NCBI GenBank assembly: GCA_965204915.1
Contig: OZ242023.1
Span: 1,984,001-2,048,000 of the forward strand
Source of the DNA: HK1 sp965204915
GTDB lineage: Bacteria; Pseudomonadota; Gammaproteobacteria; HK1
Direction: 5' to 3'
Length of the DNA: 64,000 nt
Shown: piece by piece, positions 8,953 through 16,618 of the stretch
Layout: each line of letters opens with the position of its first letter
How positions within the stretch are numbered: the stretch's first letter is position 1
Translations under genes and position numbers: made by a program
Notes under the pieces: generated by a model
Seen by the model: the letters and a program-made list of their open reading frames with translations, nothing else
Told to the model about the DNA's origin: nothing
Database searches by the model: none

Positions 8953-11900
8953 TCATTGCTCCACGTCGTCGCGTTTGTACTCCGCCCTGGTTTCCGCGAC
9001 GTGGTCGAGGAGGCGTTGGCCCGTCCCGTAGCGGATGCGCCTCGCCTCGATGGAGACCTCGCCGTCGGCGACGATCTCGCGCAAGGCTTCGACCGCCCGC
9101 TCGATGCCGGCGGCGTCCAGGGCGAGATCTTCGGAGAAGTTCAGCTCGCTCCACGTTCCGCCGCCCTCCGCCTGGACGCTGATGCGCAGGCCGCCGGCAA
9201 CTCCGTCGTGCTTCTTCAGGCGGGCGATGAAGCCGTAGGCGGTGCGGGTGGTCTCGAACCGGAAGCCGGTGGGCGGCGTCCACGTCGCGGGCCGGGTCCT
9301 GTCGATGGGCCGCTCGACGGGCTGGTCGGCGATCTCGCGCCGGTGCACCTCGGACACGATGCCGTCCTTCCCGGCGACCGCGAGGATCAGGCGGGCGCCG
9401 GCCGGGACCGCGAAGGGCTCGGTGTAGGCGCCGCCCGCCACCGAGGGGTCGGAGCCGTCGGTGGTGTAGCGGATGGGCACGGCCGGCGGCGCGGCGCGGA
9501 TCTCGATCATGCGCTCGCCGCTCCCGGCTTCCAACCTGCCGGGGTGGGCCTCGGCCTCCGGCATATCAGAGCGAGCCCCGGCTTCCTGCGTACCTGGGCC
9601 GTCCCCGGCTTCCAGCATACCGGGATCGTCCCCGGCCTCCGGCATACCAAAGCCGCCCCCGGCTTCCGGCATACCGGGGCCACCCCCGGCTTCCGACATA
9701 CCGGGGCCGCCCTCGGCTTCCGGCATACCGGGGCGGGCCTCGGCCTCCCGCATACCAGAGCCGCCCCCGGCCTCCGGTATATCAGGACCGCCCTCGGCTT
9801 GCGGCGGGGGGCCGTCCCCGGCTCCGGACGTACCGGGGCGGGCGTCCACGTACTCGCGCGACTTCAGGGTGATGCGGTTCGACCACTCCACGGGCTCGCC
9901 GGTGTCGTGCCCGCCGGTGGAGTCCACGGCGAGGAACGAGACCTTGAGGTCGGCCGTCTCGAAGTCGCCCCCGTCGAGCTTCATCGAGGCCGGCGTGGCC
10001 TTGCCGCCGAACTCCACGTACAGGGTGTCCCCGTGGACCGGCGACAGGCGCAGCCTGGCCACCCCCGTGTCGTCGTCCCGGTGCAGCTCCCGGATGCGGA
10101 CGGTGGTCGCGGGCTTCGGGAAGGGTCCCTTGTTGACGTAGCTCCCTTCCTCGCGCCAGACGTCCTTGTGGAAGCAGTCCGCCTTCATCCGGTCGAGGGC
10201 GTCGGGACGGTGCCACTGCCACCCCGGAGCGGTCGCGGCCCGGCGCCGGATCTCCGTCCACAGCATCGAGCGCTGGGTGAACAGCCTCGCCTCCACCTTC
10301 TTGCGGAAGGTCTCGCTCGCGACGTCCGTGGTGTACTTCTGCCGATCCGCGAGCGCCGCCACCACCTGCTCCTCGCCGTCGTAGCGGTTCTCCTTGAACT
10401 CCATCAGGAAGTCCACCTTCGCGAGCCGATCCCGGGTGGGGTAGTACAAGGTGGTGAAGGTCTCGCGGACGGCGCTGTGGAACTGGGCGAGGAAGCGGGG
10501 CAGGAGCTGGTCGCGCGCCTGCTGCATCTGCGGGTCGCCGTCGGACACGCCCTCCTCGTGCATCTCGCCGATGATCTGGCGGATCGCCTTGAGTTCACGC
10601 GCGCGCTCCAGGAGCGAATCGAAGGCGCGCTGCCCGGTCAGGAAGCAGATGCGGTTCCGGTAGGTGAGCTGCTCGTAGAACGCGGCGAGGTCCGGATGCA
10701 GGCCGGCCGGGTGCGGCTCGGCCACCACCAGGGTCACCCGCTCGGGGTGGACGTCGATCCCGTCCACCGCCGGTAGCGGTTGCAGGCGCTGGTAGCACGC
10801 GCCCTCGGCCGGCTCGAAGATCTCCGTCAGCCGCTCCTTGAGCTCCTTCGTGGCCTGGTCGCGGACGTAGGCGCCCGCGGTGGTGGTCACGCGGGCGATG
10901 AGGTTCTGCACGTTGCGCAGGTGCAGGCGCCCGTCGTTCGTCGCGTGCAGGTACCAGGCGGCGGTCACGAGGCGGGCGACGACCTCGTTCTGCAACCTGG
11001 AGACGTCGCGCCCCGGCGCGCACAGGTGGGCCACGATCTCGGGGACGGCGAGCCCCTTGACGGCGTTCGGGACGTTGGCGAGGGAGGCGACGAGGAGCAG
11101 CCGCATCACGTCCTGCGCGTCTTCGCTCCCGTCTCTGCCTCCGCTTCTGCCTCCGCCGAGGTTCGCGTCGATGGTCTCGGCGACCGCGTTGCCGCCCGAG
11201 GCGACGTCGTGGGCGATGGCGTTCTCCAGGGTCGGGTTGATCTGGTTGATCTCGGTCAGGGTCTCGCGGCTTCCGGGATCGAGGTCGTGGGCGGCGATGA
11301 GGTACGGGTCGTGGCCGGTGGCCCAGATCCGGGAGACGACGATCCGCATCAGCCGGATCAGCCCGCGGGTCTGCTGGAAGCCCTGGTTCTCGCGAAAGCG
11401 GCCGTAGAGGTCGCGGAGGGCGGGATGGAAGGGGTAGGACTCCGCCACCTGGCGGGCGAACTGCTCGGGCGAGGCGTTGGTCACGTCCATCTGCTTCGCC
11501 TCGCGCACCGCGCCCGCGTACCCCTGCGCGACCTCGCCGATCTCCGCCTCCTCCGGCAGGGTCTCGAAGATGCGCTTGCGCAGGATCCGATAGAACTCGT
11601 CCGTGTTCATGCGGACGGGCTCCAGGTTCATCGCGGCGCGGCCGGTCTCGGCTTCGAGGTCGTCGAGCGCGGATCCAATCCGCGCCGCCCCCGCGCCGTA
11701 GGACGCCTTGAGGTCGGAGATCACCAGGCAGACGTTGCGCAGCTCGTCCCGCCCGACCGCGACCAGGAGGTTCGACAGCGCGGTGGTGGTGACCGCGGAG
11801 AGGTCCGAGTTGCCGATGCTCTTCGAGGCCGCGTTGACGAAGTAGGGCGGCAGCTCGTCCAGCATGATGACCAGCGGCTCGCCCCGGAGGAGGTTCACCC

Positions 11901-12372
11901 ACGCGGTCTGGCCCGGCGCGGCCAGCGGCGCGTAGTAGTCGTTGAACTGCTCCTTCCGGCCGAGCTGCCCGGCGATAGCGCCCCAGATGCCGAGCGGCGC
12001 GTCGCTCTCGCGCCCGGAGAAGGCGACCACCCGGACCGGGCCGAGATCGGGGTCCGGCGCGTAGAAGCCGCCCATGACCGCGGCCCGGTGCTCGGGGTGC
12101 TTCGCCAGCAGGCCGAGCGCGAGGAGGTTGTGGGTCTTGCCGCCGCCCATGGCCTGGGTCAGCTTGAACACGCCCTGCGCGGACTTCCCTTCCAGGCGCC
12201 GGAACCCCTCGGCGAGCAGGGTCTTCATGCCCTCCGTGACGTGGTTCTCGGCGAAGAATCCGGCCGGGTCGATACGGCCGTCGACCAGGTCGGTGAGGTC
12301 GAGCACGGTGTCGCGGCGCGCGGGGTCGAACACGCTGGCCCGCGGGGTACATGCCTGCTTGACGGTCTTCAC
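8953..12372 (-). CDS. DUF499 (COG1483) P-loop ATPase of defence island
   Basis: 1139 residues from a GTG at 12372. A Walker A motif (AMGGGKTHNLLALG, GKT at 78-80) and a Walker-B-like LVIMLDELPPYF identify the DUF499 AAA-type ATPase, the family that includes PglY-like proteins of phage growth limitation/BREX systems. It is the first gene of the minus-strand defence operon, followed by DUF3780 and two methylases. A stretch of ten 9-residue repeats (consensus GGPGMPEAG) encoded at 9523-9792 is inserted in the C-terminal third, between two conserved-looking beta-rich segments, and looks like a flexible linker expansion. No strong Shine-Dalgarno site precedes the GTG. Predicted role: energy-dependent remodeller or regulator of the island's DNA-acting enzymes. 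Confidence 0.88.
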   Translation of the reverse strand: MKTVKQACTPRASVFDPARRDTVLDLTDLVDGRIDPAGFFAENHVTEGMKTLLAEGFRRLEGKSAQGVFKLTQAMGGGKTHNLLALGLLAKHPEHRAAVMGGFYAPDPDLGPVRVVAFSGRESDAPLGIWGAIAGQLGRKEQFNDYYAPLAAPGQTAWVNLLRGEPLVIMLDELPPYFVNAASKSIGNSDLSAVTTTALSNLLVAVGRDELRNVCLVISDLKASYGAGAARIGSALDDLEAETGRAAMNLEPVRMNTDEFYRILRKRIFETLPEEAEIGEVAQGYAGAVREAKQMDVTNASPEQFARQVAESYPFHPALRDLYGRFRENQGFQQTRGLIRLMRIVVSRIWATGHDPYLIAAHDLDPGSRETLTEINQINPTLENAIAHDVASGGNAVAETIDANLGGGRSGGRDGSEDAQDVMRLLLVASLANVPNAVKGLAVPEIVAHLCAPGRDVSRLQNEVVARLVTAAWYLHATNDGRLHLRNVQNLIARVTTTAGAYVRDQATKELKERLTEIFEPAEGACYQRLQPLPAVDGIDVHPERVTLVVAEPHPAGLHPDLAAFYEQLTYRNRICFLTGQRAFDSLLERARELKAIRQIIGEMHEEGVSDGDPQMQQARDQLLPRFLAQFHSAVRETFTTLYYPTRDRLAKVDFLMEFKENRYDGEEQVVAALADRQKYTTDVASETFRKKVEARLFTQRSMLWTEIRRRAATAPGWQWHRPDALDRMKADCFHKDVWREEGSYVNKGPFPKPATTVRIRELHRDDDTGVARLRLSPVHGDTLYVEFGGKATPASMKLDGGDFETADLKVSFLAVDSTGGHDTGEPVEWSNRITLKSREYVDARPGTSGAGDGPPPQAEGGPDIPEAGGGSGMREAEARPGMPEAEGGPGMSEAGGGPGMPEAGGGFGMPEAGDDPGMLEAGDGPGTQEAGARSDMPEAEAHPGRLEAGSGERMIEIRAAPPAVPIRYTTDGSDPSVAGGAYTEPFAVPAGARLILAVAGKDGIVSEVHRREIADQPVERPIDRTRPATWTPPTGFRFETTRTAYGFIARLKKHDGVAGGLRISVQAEGGGTWSELNFSEDLALDAAGIERAVEALREIVADGEVSIEARRIRYGTGQRLLDHVAETRAEYKRDDVEQ
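9523..9792. repeat. 27-bp tandem repeat array in the DUF499 gene
   Basis: Ten imperfect head-to-tail units of 27 bp, each encoding nine residues of the type GGPGMPEAG on the minus strand. The centre units differ by only a few bases, indicating recent expansion, while outer units are more diverged. The unit length preserves frame, so copy-number change would alter linker length only. Confidence 0.85.
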
Positions 12373-12381
12373 GGGGGCATG

Positions 12382-12417
12382 GCCTTTGGTGCTTTTGGTG
12401 CCTTTGGTGCCTTTGGT
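12382..12417. repeat. 9-bp tandem repeat just upstream of the DUF499 start
   Basis: Four consecutive copies of GCCTTTGGT (the second copy reads GCTTTTGGT) end 9 bp before the GTG start of DUF499. They lie where leader or promoter signals of the defence operon are expected. They could be an operator array or a slippage-prone element; the sequence alone does not decide. Confidence 0.8.
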
Positions 12418-12642
12418 GTTCGTTCAAGCGGCCCGGGGAGCCGGTTTGGGGGCCGGGGCAGCTTCACTTCGTGGGCCGGCAGGGGGGCGAGGGGCCTGTA
12501 TGCCGTCCTTCCCTCCCATCACGGTCGTCTCCGTTGCCGATGTTCAGGTTCGACCCTGGGGATCCGGTCATTTCCAGATGTTTTCCTGGAATCTCCCGCC
12601 ACTGCCGAGCATCGGGGACGGCGATCCTCCGTCAATGGATTC

Positions 12643-12769
12643 GCGGCGGCGACCGCGGCGGCGATCGCCTCGTCCATGGTCTCGCAAGGCGTCACCCCGA
12701 GGCGTTCGCGGAGCATCGCCCTCGCCTCGGCCGAGCCCGTGCCGTGCACGCTGAAGAAGATCGGAACGG
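12643..12769 (-). pseudogene. Inverted duplicate of the sucC-like 3' end
   Basis: This 127-bp stretch, read on the minus strand, matches 14067-14193 with about six mismatches. It encodes the peptide VPIFFSVHGTGSAEARAMLR and onward to DEAIAAAVAAA, then diverges. It has no start of its own and is a partial gene copy. The pair forms an inverted repeat around the sucC-like gene body. Confidence 0.88.
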
Positions 12770-13027
12770 CATGCGACCTCCGGGAGTCGGTTGAAGCCTG
12801 GTTGCCGGCGAAGCCTCCGGGAAGCGTAGCGGATAGGCGTATCCCTGTCGCCGTGTATCTTCGGAAGTAGTGCCGGATTGCCCGACTGCCGAGGTCTTTT
12901 GGTGGACCCGCACCGGATTCACGCCGTGCCGCAAGCCGGTATGATCGCGCCGGCGACGGCCGGTACGTCCCCTGCCGGGCGGAATGGTACCGGGAAGCGC
13001 AAGCCCCATGACCGGACATCGGACACC

Positions 13028-14221
13028 ATGAACTTCGAAGAACATGCGGCGAAGCCCTTGCTCCGGGCCGCGGGCATCGCGGTTCCGCGCGGCCGGCTGG
13101 CGCGGAGCGCCGATGAGGCGCGGGAGGCGGCGGCCGAGCTGGGAGGGGCGGTGGTGGTCAAGGCCCAGATCCCCGCGGGCAAGCGCGGCAAGGCCGGCGG
13201 GATCCGCGTAGCGGGCGATGCGGCGGCGGCGCGCGATGCGGCGGAGGCGATCCTCGGCATGGAGATCGCCGGGCATCGGGTCGCGTCGGTACTGGTGGAG
13301 GAGCAGGCGGCGGTCGCGGCGGAGTATTACGCGGCGGTCCTGAACGACGCGGCGTCGAAGGGGCCGCTGGTGATGTTCTCCCCCGAAGGCGGCATGGATG
13401 TCGAGGAGGTGGCGGCGTCGATGCCCGAGCGGCTGCGGAGCGCGCCCGTGGACATTGCCCGCGGGTTCGACCTCGCATCCGCCCGTGCGATGCTCGACGG
13501 GTTGGATCTCGGTGCCGGCGACCTGTCGGCCGCTGAAGCGTCGCCCGCCGAAACGGCGGCGACCGAAGCGGCGGTCGCCGACACCCTGGTCGCGCTCTAC
13601 CGCGCCTACCGCGACAACGACGCCGAGCTGCTGGAGGTCAACCCCCTCGCCCGGCTGGCGGACGGGCGGCTGGTCGCGCTCGACTGCAAGCTCGTCCTGG
13701 ACGATTCCGGCATCGAGCGCCGGGAGGCGCTCGCGGAAAAGGGCAGCCCGGAACGGCTGACGGGGCTCGAAGCGCGCGGAAAGGCGCTGGGGCTGAAGTA
13801 CATCGAGCTCGACGGCGACGTCGGCGTGCTCGCCAACGGCGCCGGGCTCACCATGACCACGATGGACGTGGTGACCCACCACGGGGGGCGGCCGGCGAAC
13901 TTCCTGGAGATCGGCGGCGATGCGTACACGAAGGCGAAGCCGGCGCTGGAGCTCGTGCTCGACAACCCTCGCGTGAGATCCCTCGTGGTGAACTTCTGCG
14001 GCGCGTTCGCGCGCACCGACGTGATGACCGGCGGGGTGCTCGACGCCTGGGAGGTGCTCGCCCCCTCCGTTCCGATCTTCTTCAGCGTGCACGGCACGGG
14101 CTCGGCCGAGGCGAGGACGATGCTCCGGGAGCGCCTCGGGGTGACTCCGTACGAGACCATGGACGAGGCGATCGCCGCCGCGGTCGCCGCCGCTGATGCA
14201 GCGGGGCGGGACGCAGGTTGA
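13028..14221 (+). CDS. Succinyl-CoA synthetase beta-subunit-like protein (ATP-grasp)
   Basis: 397 residues beginning MNFEEHAAKPLLRAAGI at the ATG at 13028; longer in-frame starts add only low-complexity sequence. The N-terminal ATP-grasp fold is visible (VVVKAQIPAGKRGKAGGI, LLEVNPLARLADG, ALDCKLVLDD), followed by a CoA-ligase domain. The C-terminal part (VPIFFSVHGTGSAEARTMLR) departs from the LPVVVRLEGTN motif of canonical SucC, so this is probably a paralogue acting on another carboxylate rather than the TCA-cycle enzyme. Its partner, a SucD-like alpha subunit, follows 233 nt later instead of the usual overlap. Its last 127 bp before the tail are duplicated in inverted orientation upstream. 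Confidence 0.85.
   Translation: MNFEEHAAKPLLRAAGIAVPRGRLARSADEAREAAAELGGAVVVKAQIPAGKRGKAGGIRVAGDAAAARDAAEAILGMEIAGHRVASVLVEEQAAVAAEYYAAVLNDAASKGPLVMFSPEGGMDVEEVAASMPERLRSAPVDIARGFDLASARAMLDGLDLGAGDLSAAEASPAETAATEAAVADTLVALYRAYRDNDAELLEVNPLARLADGRLVALDCKLVLDDSGIERREALAEKGSPERLTGLEARGKALGLKYIELDGDVGVLANGAGLTMTTMDVVTHHGGRPANFLEIGGDAYTKAKPALELVLDNPRVRSLVVNFCGAFARTDVMTGGVLDAWEVLAPSVPIFFSVHGTGSAEARTMLRERLGVTPYETMDEAIAAAVAAADAAGRDAG
14067..14193 (+). repeat. Right arm of 127-bp inverted repeat (3' end of sucC-like gene)
   Basis: Matches the reverse complement of 12643-12769 with about six mismatches. The 1.3-kb interval between the arms contains the sucC-like promoter region and most of the gene, so homologous inversion would exchange the gene's C-terminal tail. 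Confidence 0.85.
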
Positions 14222-14454
14222 GAAGCCGGTCGGGAGACGGCCGGGAGGCGGAGGACGGGAAGCGGCCCGGGAAGCAGGCCGGAAGACCCGCCGGCAGACG
14301 GACGGGGAGGAAGTCGGGAAGCTGACCGCGGGATGGACGGGAAGAGGGCCGGGAGGCTGGTCGGGAAACGGACGCGGCAGCAGGCCGGAAGGCCGGCGGG
14401 GAACCGGGCGCGGCAGCGGGGCGGGAAACGGGCCGGGAAGGCGGGAGGCGCATC
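14222..14454 (+). repeat. Purine-rich degenerate repeat spacer between the CoA-ligase subunits
   Basis: The 233-bp gap is made of loosely repeated GCCGGGAGGCGG- and GGGAAGCAGG-like words with strong purine bias on the plus strand and an approximate 12-bp rhythm. No gene or terminator was seen. The run ends in GGCGGGAGGCGCATC before the next ATG and so also supplies a Shine-Dalgarno site. Confidence 0.6.
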
Positions 14455-15339
14455 ATGATCGTTCGCGGCGGACAGCGGGTGCTCGTCCAGGGCATCACCG
14501 GAAAGCAGGGCACGTTCTGGACCGGGCGCATGCAGGAGTACGGCACCCGCATCGTGGCCGGGGTGAACCCCAAGAAGGCGGGCGCCGAGCACTGCGGGGT
14601 GCCGGTGTACGCGAGCGCCCGAGAGGCGATGCGGGAGATCGGCTTCGACGTCTCGGTGCTGTTCATCCCCCCGCTGGGGGTGAAGGCGGCGGCCCTCGAC
14701 GCCATCGAGGCGGGCTGTCCGCGGCTCGTGGTCCTCACCGAGCACGTTCCGGTGCAGGACGTGATGGAGGTGCTCGCGGCGGCGCGGTCGAACGGCGCCG
14801 CGGTCGCCGGCCCCAACACCGCCGGCCTGGTCACCCCGGGCGAATGCTTCGTGGGCTTCATGCCTGCGTTCGAGCGCGACGTCTTCCGGCCCGGAAGCAT
14901 CGGCGTGGTGTCGCGCAGCGGGAGCCTGGGCACGCTGATTTGCCTGAACCTCGTGCAGGCCGGCTTCGGGGAATCCGCCTTCATCGGGATCGGCGGCGAC
15001 CCGATCCTCGGGACGACCACGCGCGACGCGGTGCAGGCCCTCGACGCCGACGAGCGCACCGAGGCGGTGGTCGTGGTCGGCGAGATCGGCGGGACGATGG
15101 AGGAGGACACGGCGGAGTACGTGCGCGACATGCGCAAGCCGGTGGTCGCCTTCATCGCCGGCGGCGCGTCGCCGCCGGGGAAGAAGATGGGGCATGCGGG
15201 GGCGATCGTCATGGGGGACAAGGGCACCTACGCATCGAAGCGCAAGGCCCTGGAAGCGGCCGGGGTCGAGGTGCTGGACACCCCGTCGGACGTGGGACGT
15301 GCGCTCCGTGCCGCTCTCGGGGAGCCGGATCCGTCTTGA
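14455..15339 (+). CDS. Succinyl-CoA synthetase alpha-subunit-like protein
   Basis: 294 residues, the usual SucD length. CoA-binding N-terminal Rossmann domain (VLVQGITGKQGTFWTGRMQE), a VSRSGSLGTLICLN ligase motif, GIGGDPILGTTTRDAV, and the phosphohistidine motif KKMGHAGAIV (His about 246) are all present, so the phosphoryl-transfer residue is intact. The GPNCPG segment of canonical SucD reads GPNTAGLVTPGE here, another sign of a divergent paralogue. It acts with the upstream ATP-grasp subunit as an acid-CoA ligase; substrate unknown. GGGAGG about 7 nt before the ATG supports the start. Confidence 0.85.
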   Translation: MIVRGGQRVLVQGITGKQGTFWTGRMQEYGTRIVAGVNPKKAGAEHCGVPVYASAREAMREIGFDVSVLFIPPLGVKAAALDAIEAGCPRLVVLTEHVPVQDVMEVLAAARSNGAAVAGPNTAGLVTPGECFVGFMPAFERDVFRPGSIGVVSRSGSLGTLICLNLVQAGFGESAFIGIGGDPILGTTTRDAVQALDADERTEAVVVVGEIGGTMEEDTAEYVRDMRKPVVAFIAGGASPPGKKMGHAGAIVMGDKGTYASKRKALEAAGVEVLDTPSDVGRALRAALGEPDPS

Positions 15340-15581
15340 GGGAGGCCGCGATGTGCATGCGAGGGCCAAGGATTCAATCAAGGGGCATTCGATGGATGCC
15401 GGAGCCCAGGTCGTCTGCGGCCTCGGGGGGCTGGTGGACCACATCGGGCGATTGTCTCGATCCGGGGAGCCATCCCTTGGGCGGCTCGAAGCGATCACGG
15501 GTGCAGGCTGCTCACATCCACTCCACTTCCCGATACTTCACATCACCAGCCGATGGTGGCAGCCGATAGCGGCCTTCCCGC

Positions 15582-16589
15582 TCAGGAATGGAACCGGAAC
15601 ACCGCCACCGCGCCGAAGACGCGCAGCTCGTTCGCGCTCAGGAAGGGGAACCAGTCGGCGATCTCGGCCGGCAGCGCTCCGGGGTCCGCGATCACGAAGT
15701 CCCCGGGCGGGAAGCCGAGCTCGTCGAGAAAGTACGTGAACGTCTCGAACGGGGGTTCGAGATGCTCCCAGGCGACCCGCAGGTTGAGCAGGGATTCGGC
15801 CGGCGTGCCGGGGGGCGGCTGCCGGCGCAGGCGCTGGAAGAGCCACCCGCCCTGGCGGGAGCAATGGAACGCGCCGTACAGCACGACGTGGCGGCGGCCC
15901 GGCTGGAATCTTGCCCGGAAGTTCGCCTCGATCGAGCCCTCGCGCGAGCCGGCGTCCTGCCCGCGGCGCGCGGAGAGCTGCCCGGGCCGTTCCTCGATGC
16001 CGGCGATTTCGAGGGCGGGGTTGGCCGCGAGCGCGCTGCGCAGGAGCCTGGCCACGTCGGCCCCGAGCAGCAGGACCGGATCATCGCCGGCCTCGACCCG
16101 GGCGCGCAGCCGCTCGGCCTCGCGGGCCGTGGCCTCGATCAGCAGGACGTCCGCCTTCAGCGCCGGGAACAGGCGATCGGCCAGGAAGCGGCGCAGGTAC
16201 GGCTCGTGGTTCTCCCCGATGCAGAGGATCGCCGCCGGCCGCCGGTCGAACGCCGCCAGCCATTGCGGGAGGGGCTGTAGCGCATCCTCGACCCCGGCGC
16301 GGAAGGCGGCGCGTTCGGACGGCGGAAGCGCCGCGAACTCCGCAAGCGCCCTCTTCACCGACTGGTGGTGCGCGGGGAACTGGATCCGCTCGCCCGGCGG
16401 CGGCCAGGGCGTCGCGGGGCGGGTCAGGTCCACGTAGAGGGTGTGGCCCTGGAGCAGCGCGATGGCGAGCAACGGCACGCCGAGGACGACCAGCGCGATC
16501 TGCAAAGCCACGTTCTTGATGCCGGAACCTCCCCGTGTACCGAGGGCCGGAAGCGCGGCGGCGGCGGGTCGGGGCCGGGGCCGCGCCAT
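15582..16589 (-). CDS. Membrane-anchored ChaN/Tiki-like protein
   Basis: 335 residues from the ATG at 16589; the frame stays open far upstream but that part overlaps the neighbouring flavoprotein gene antiphase. A single N-terminal membrane segment (residues about 26-47, ALQIALVVLGVPLLAIALL) precedes a periplasmic domain with AAILCIGENHEPYLRRFL, DVLLIEATAREAERLRA and RHVVLYGAFHCSRQ. The GENH and GAFHC signatures fit the ChaN/EreA/Tiki superfamily, whose members bind haem or act as metal-dependent hydrolases. A GTG at VALQIA is an alternative start. The gene follows the flavoprotein by 29 nt and is likely its operon partner. Specific function unknown. Confidence 0.65.
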   Translation of the reverse strand: MARPRPRPAAAALPALGTRGGSGIKNVALQIALVVLGVPLLAIALLQGHTLYVDLTRPATPWPPPGERIQFPAHHQSVKRALAEFAALPPSERAAFRAGVEDALQPLPQWLAAFDRRPAAILCIGENHEPYLRRFLADRLFPALKADVLLIEATAREAERLRARVEAGDDPVLLLGADVARLLRSALAANPALEIAGIEERPGQLSARRGQDAGSREGSIEANFRARFQPGRRHVVLYGAFHCSRQGGWLFQRLRRQPPPGTPAESLLNLRVAWEHLEPPFETFTYFLDELGFPPGDFVIADPGALPAEIADWFPFLSANELRVFGAVAVFRFHS

Positions 16590-16618
16590 CCGCAAGCACT
16601 GCGATTCGGAATCGCCGA

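Larger units (their letters stand above)
12373..13027. other. 655-bp divergent intergenic region (DUF499 / succinyl-CoA synthetase-like)
   Basis: It holds the 9-bp repeat array, then at 12643-12769 an inverted copy of the 3' end of the downstream sucC-like gene, then a unique stretch that must carry the promoter of the sucC-like gene. No intact gene was seen. Open frames on both strands are GC-rich shadows or readings through the duplicated fragment. Confidence 0.6.

Noticed and set aside
9523..9792. Possible CRISPR array
   Set aside because: The repeats are directly adjacent with no unique spacers and are translated in frame, so it is a minisatellite. The same applies to the arrays at 32245 and 46927.
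8956..12870. Two 600-700 codon plus-strand ORFs opposite the DUF499 gene
   Set aside because: Shadow frames; their apparent repeats are the antisense reading of the 27-bp array.
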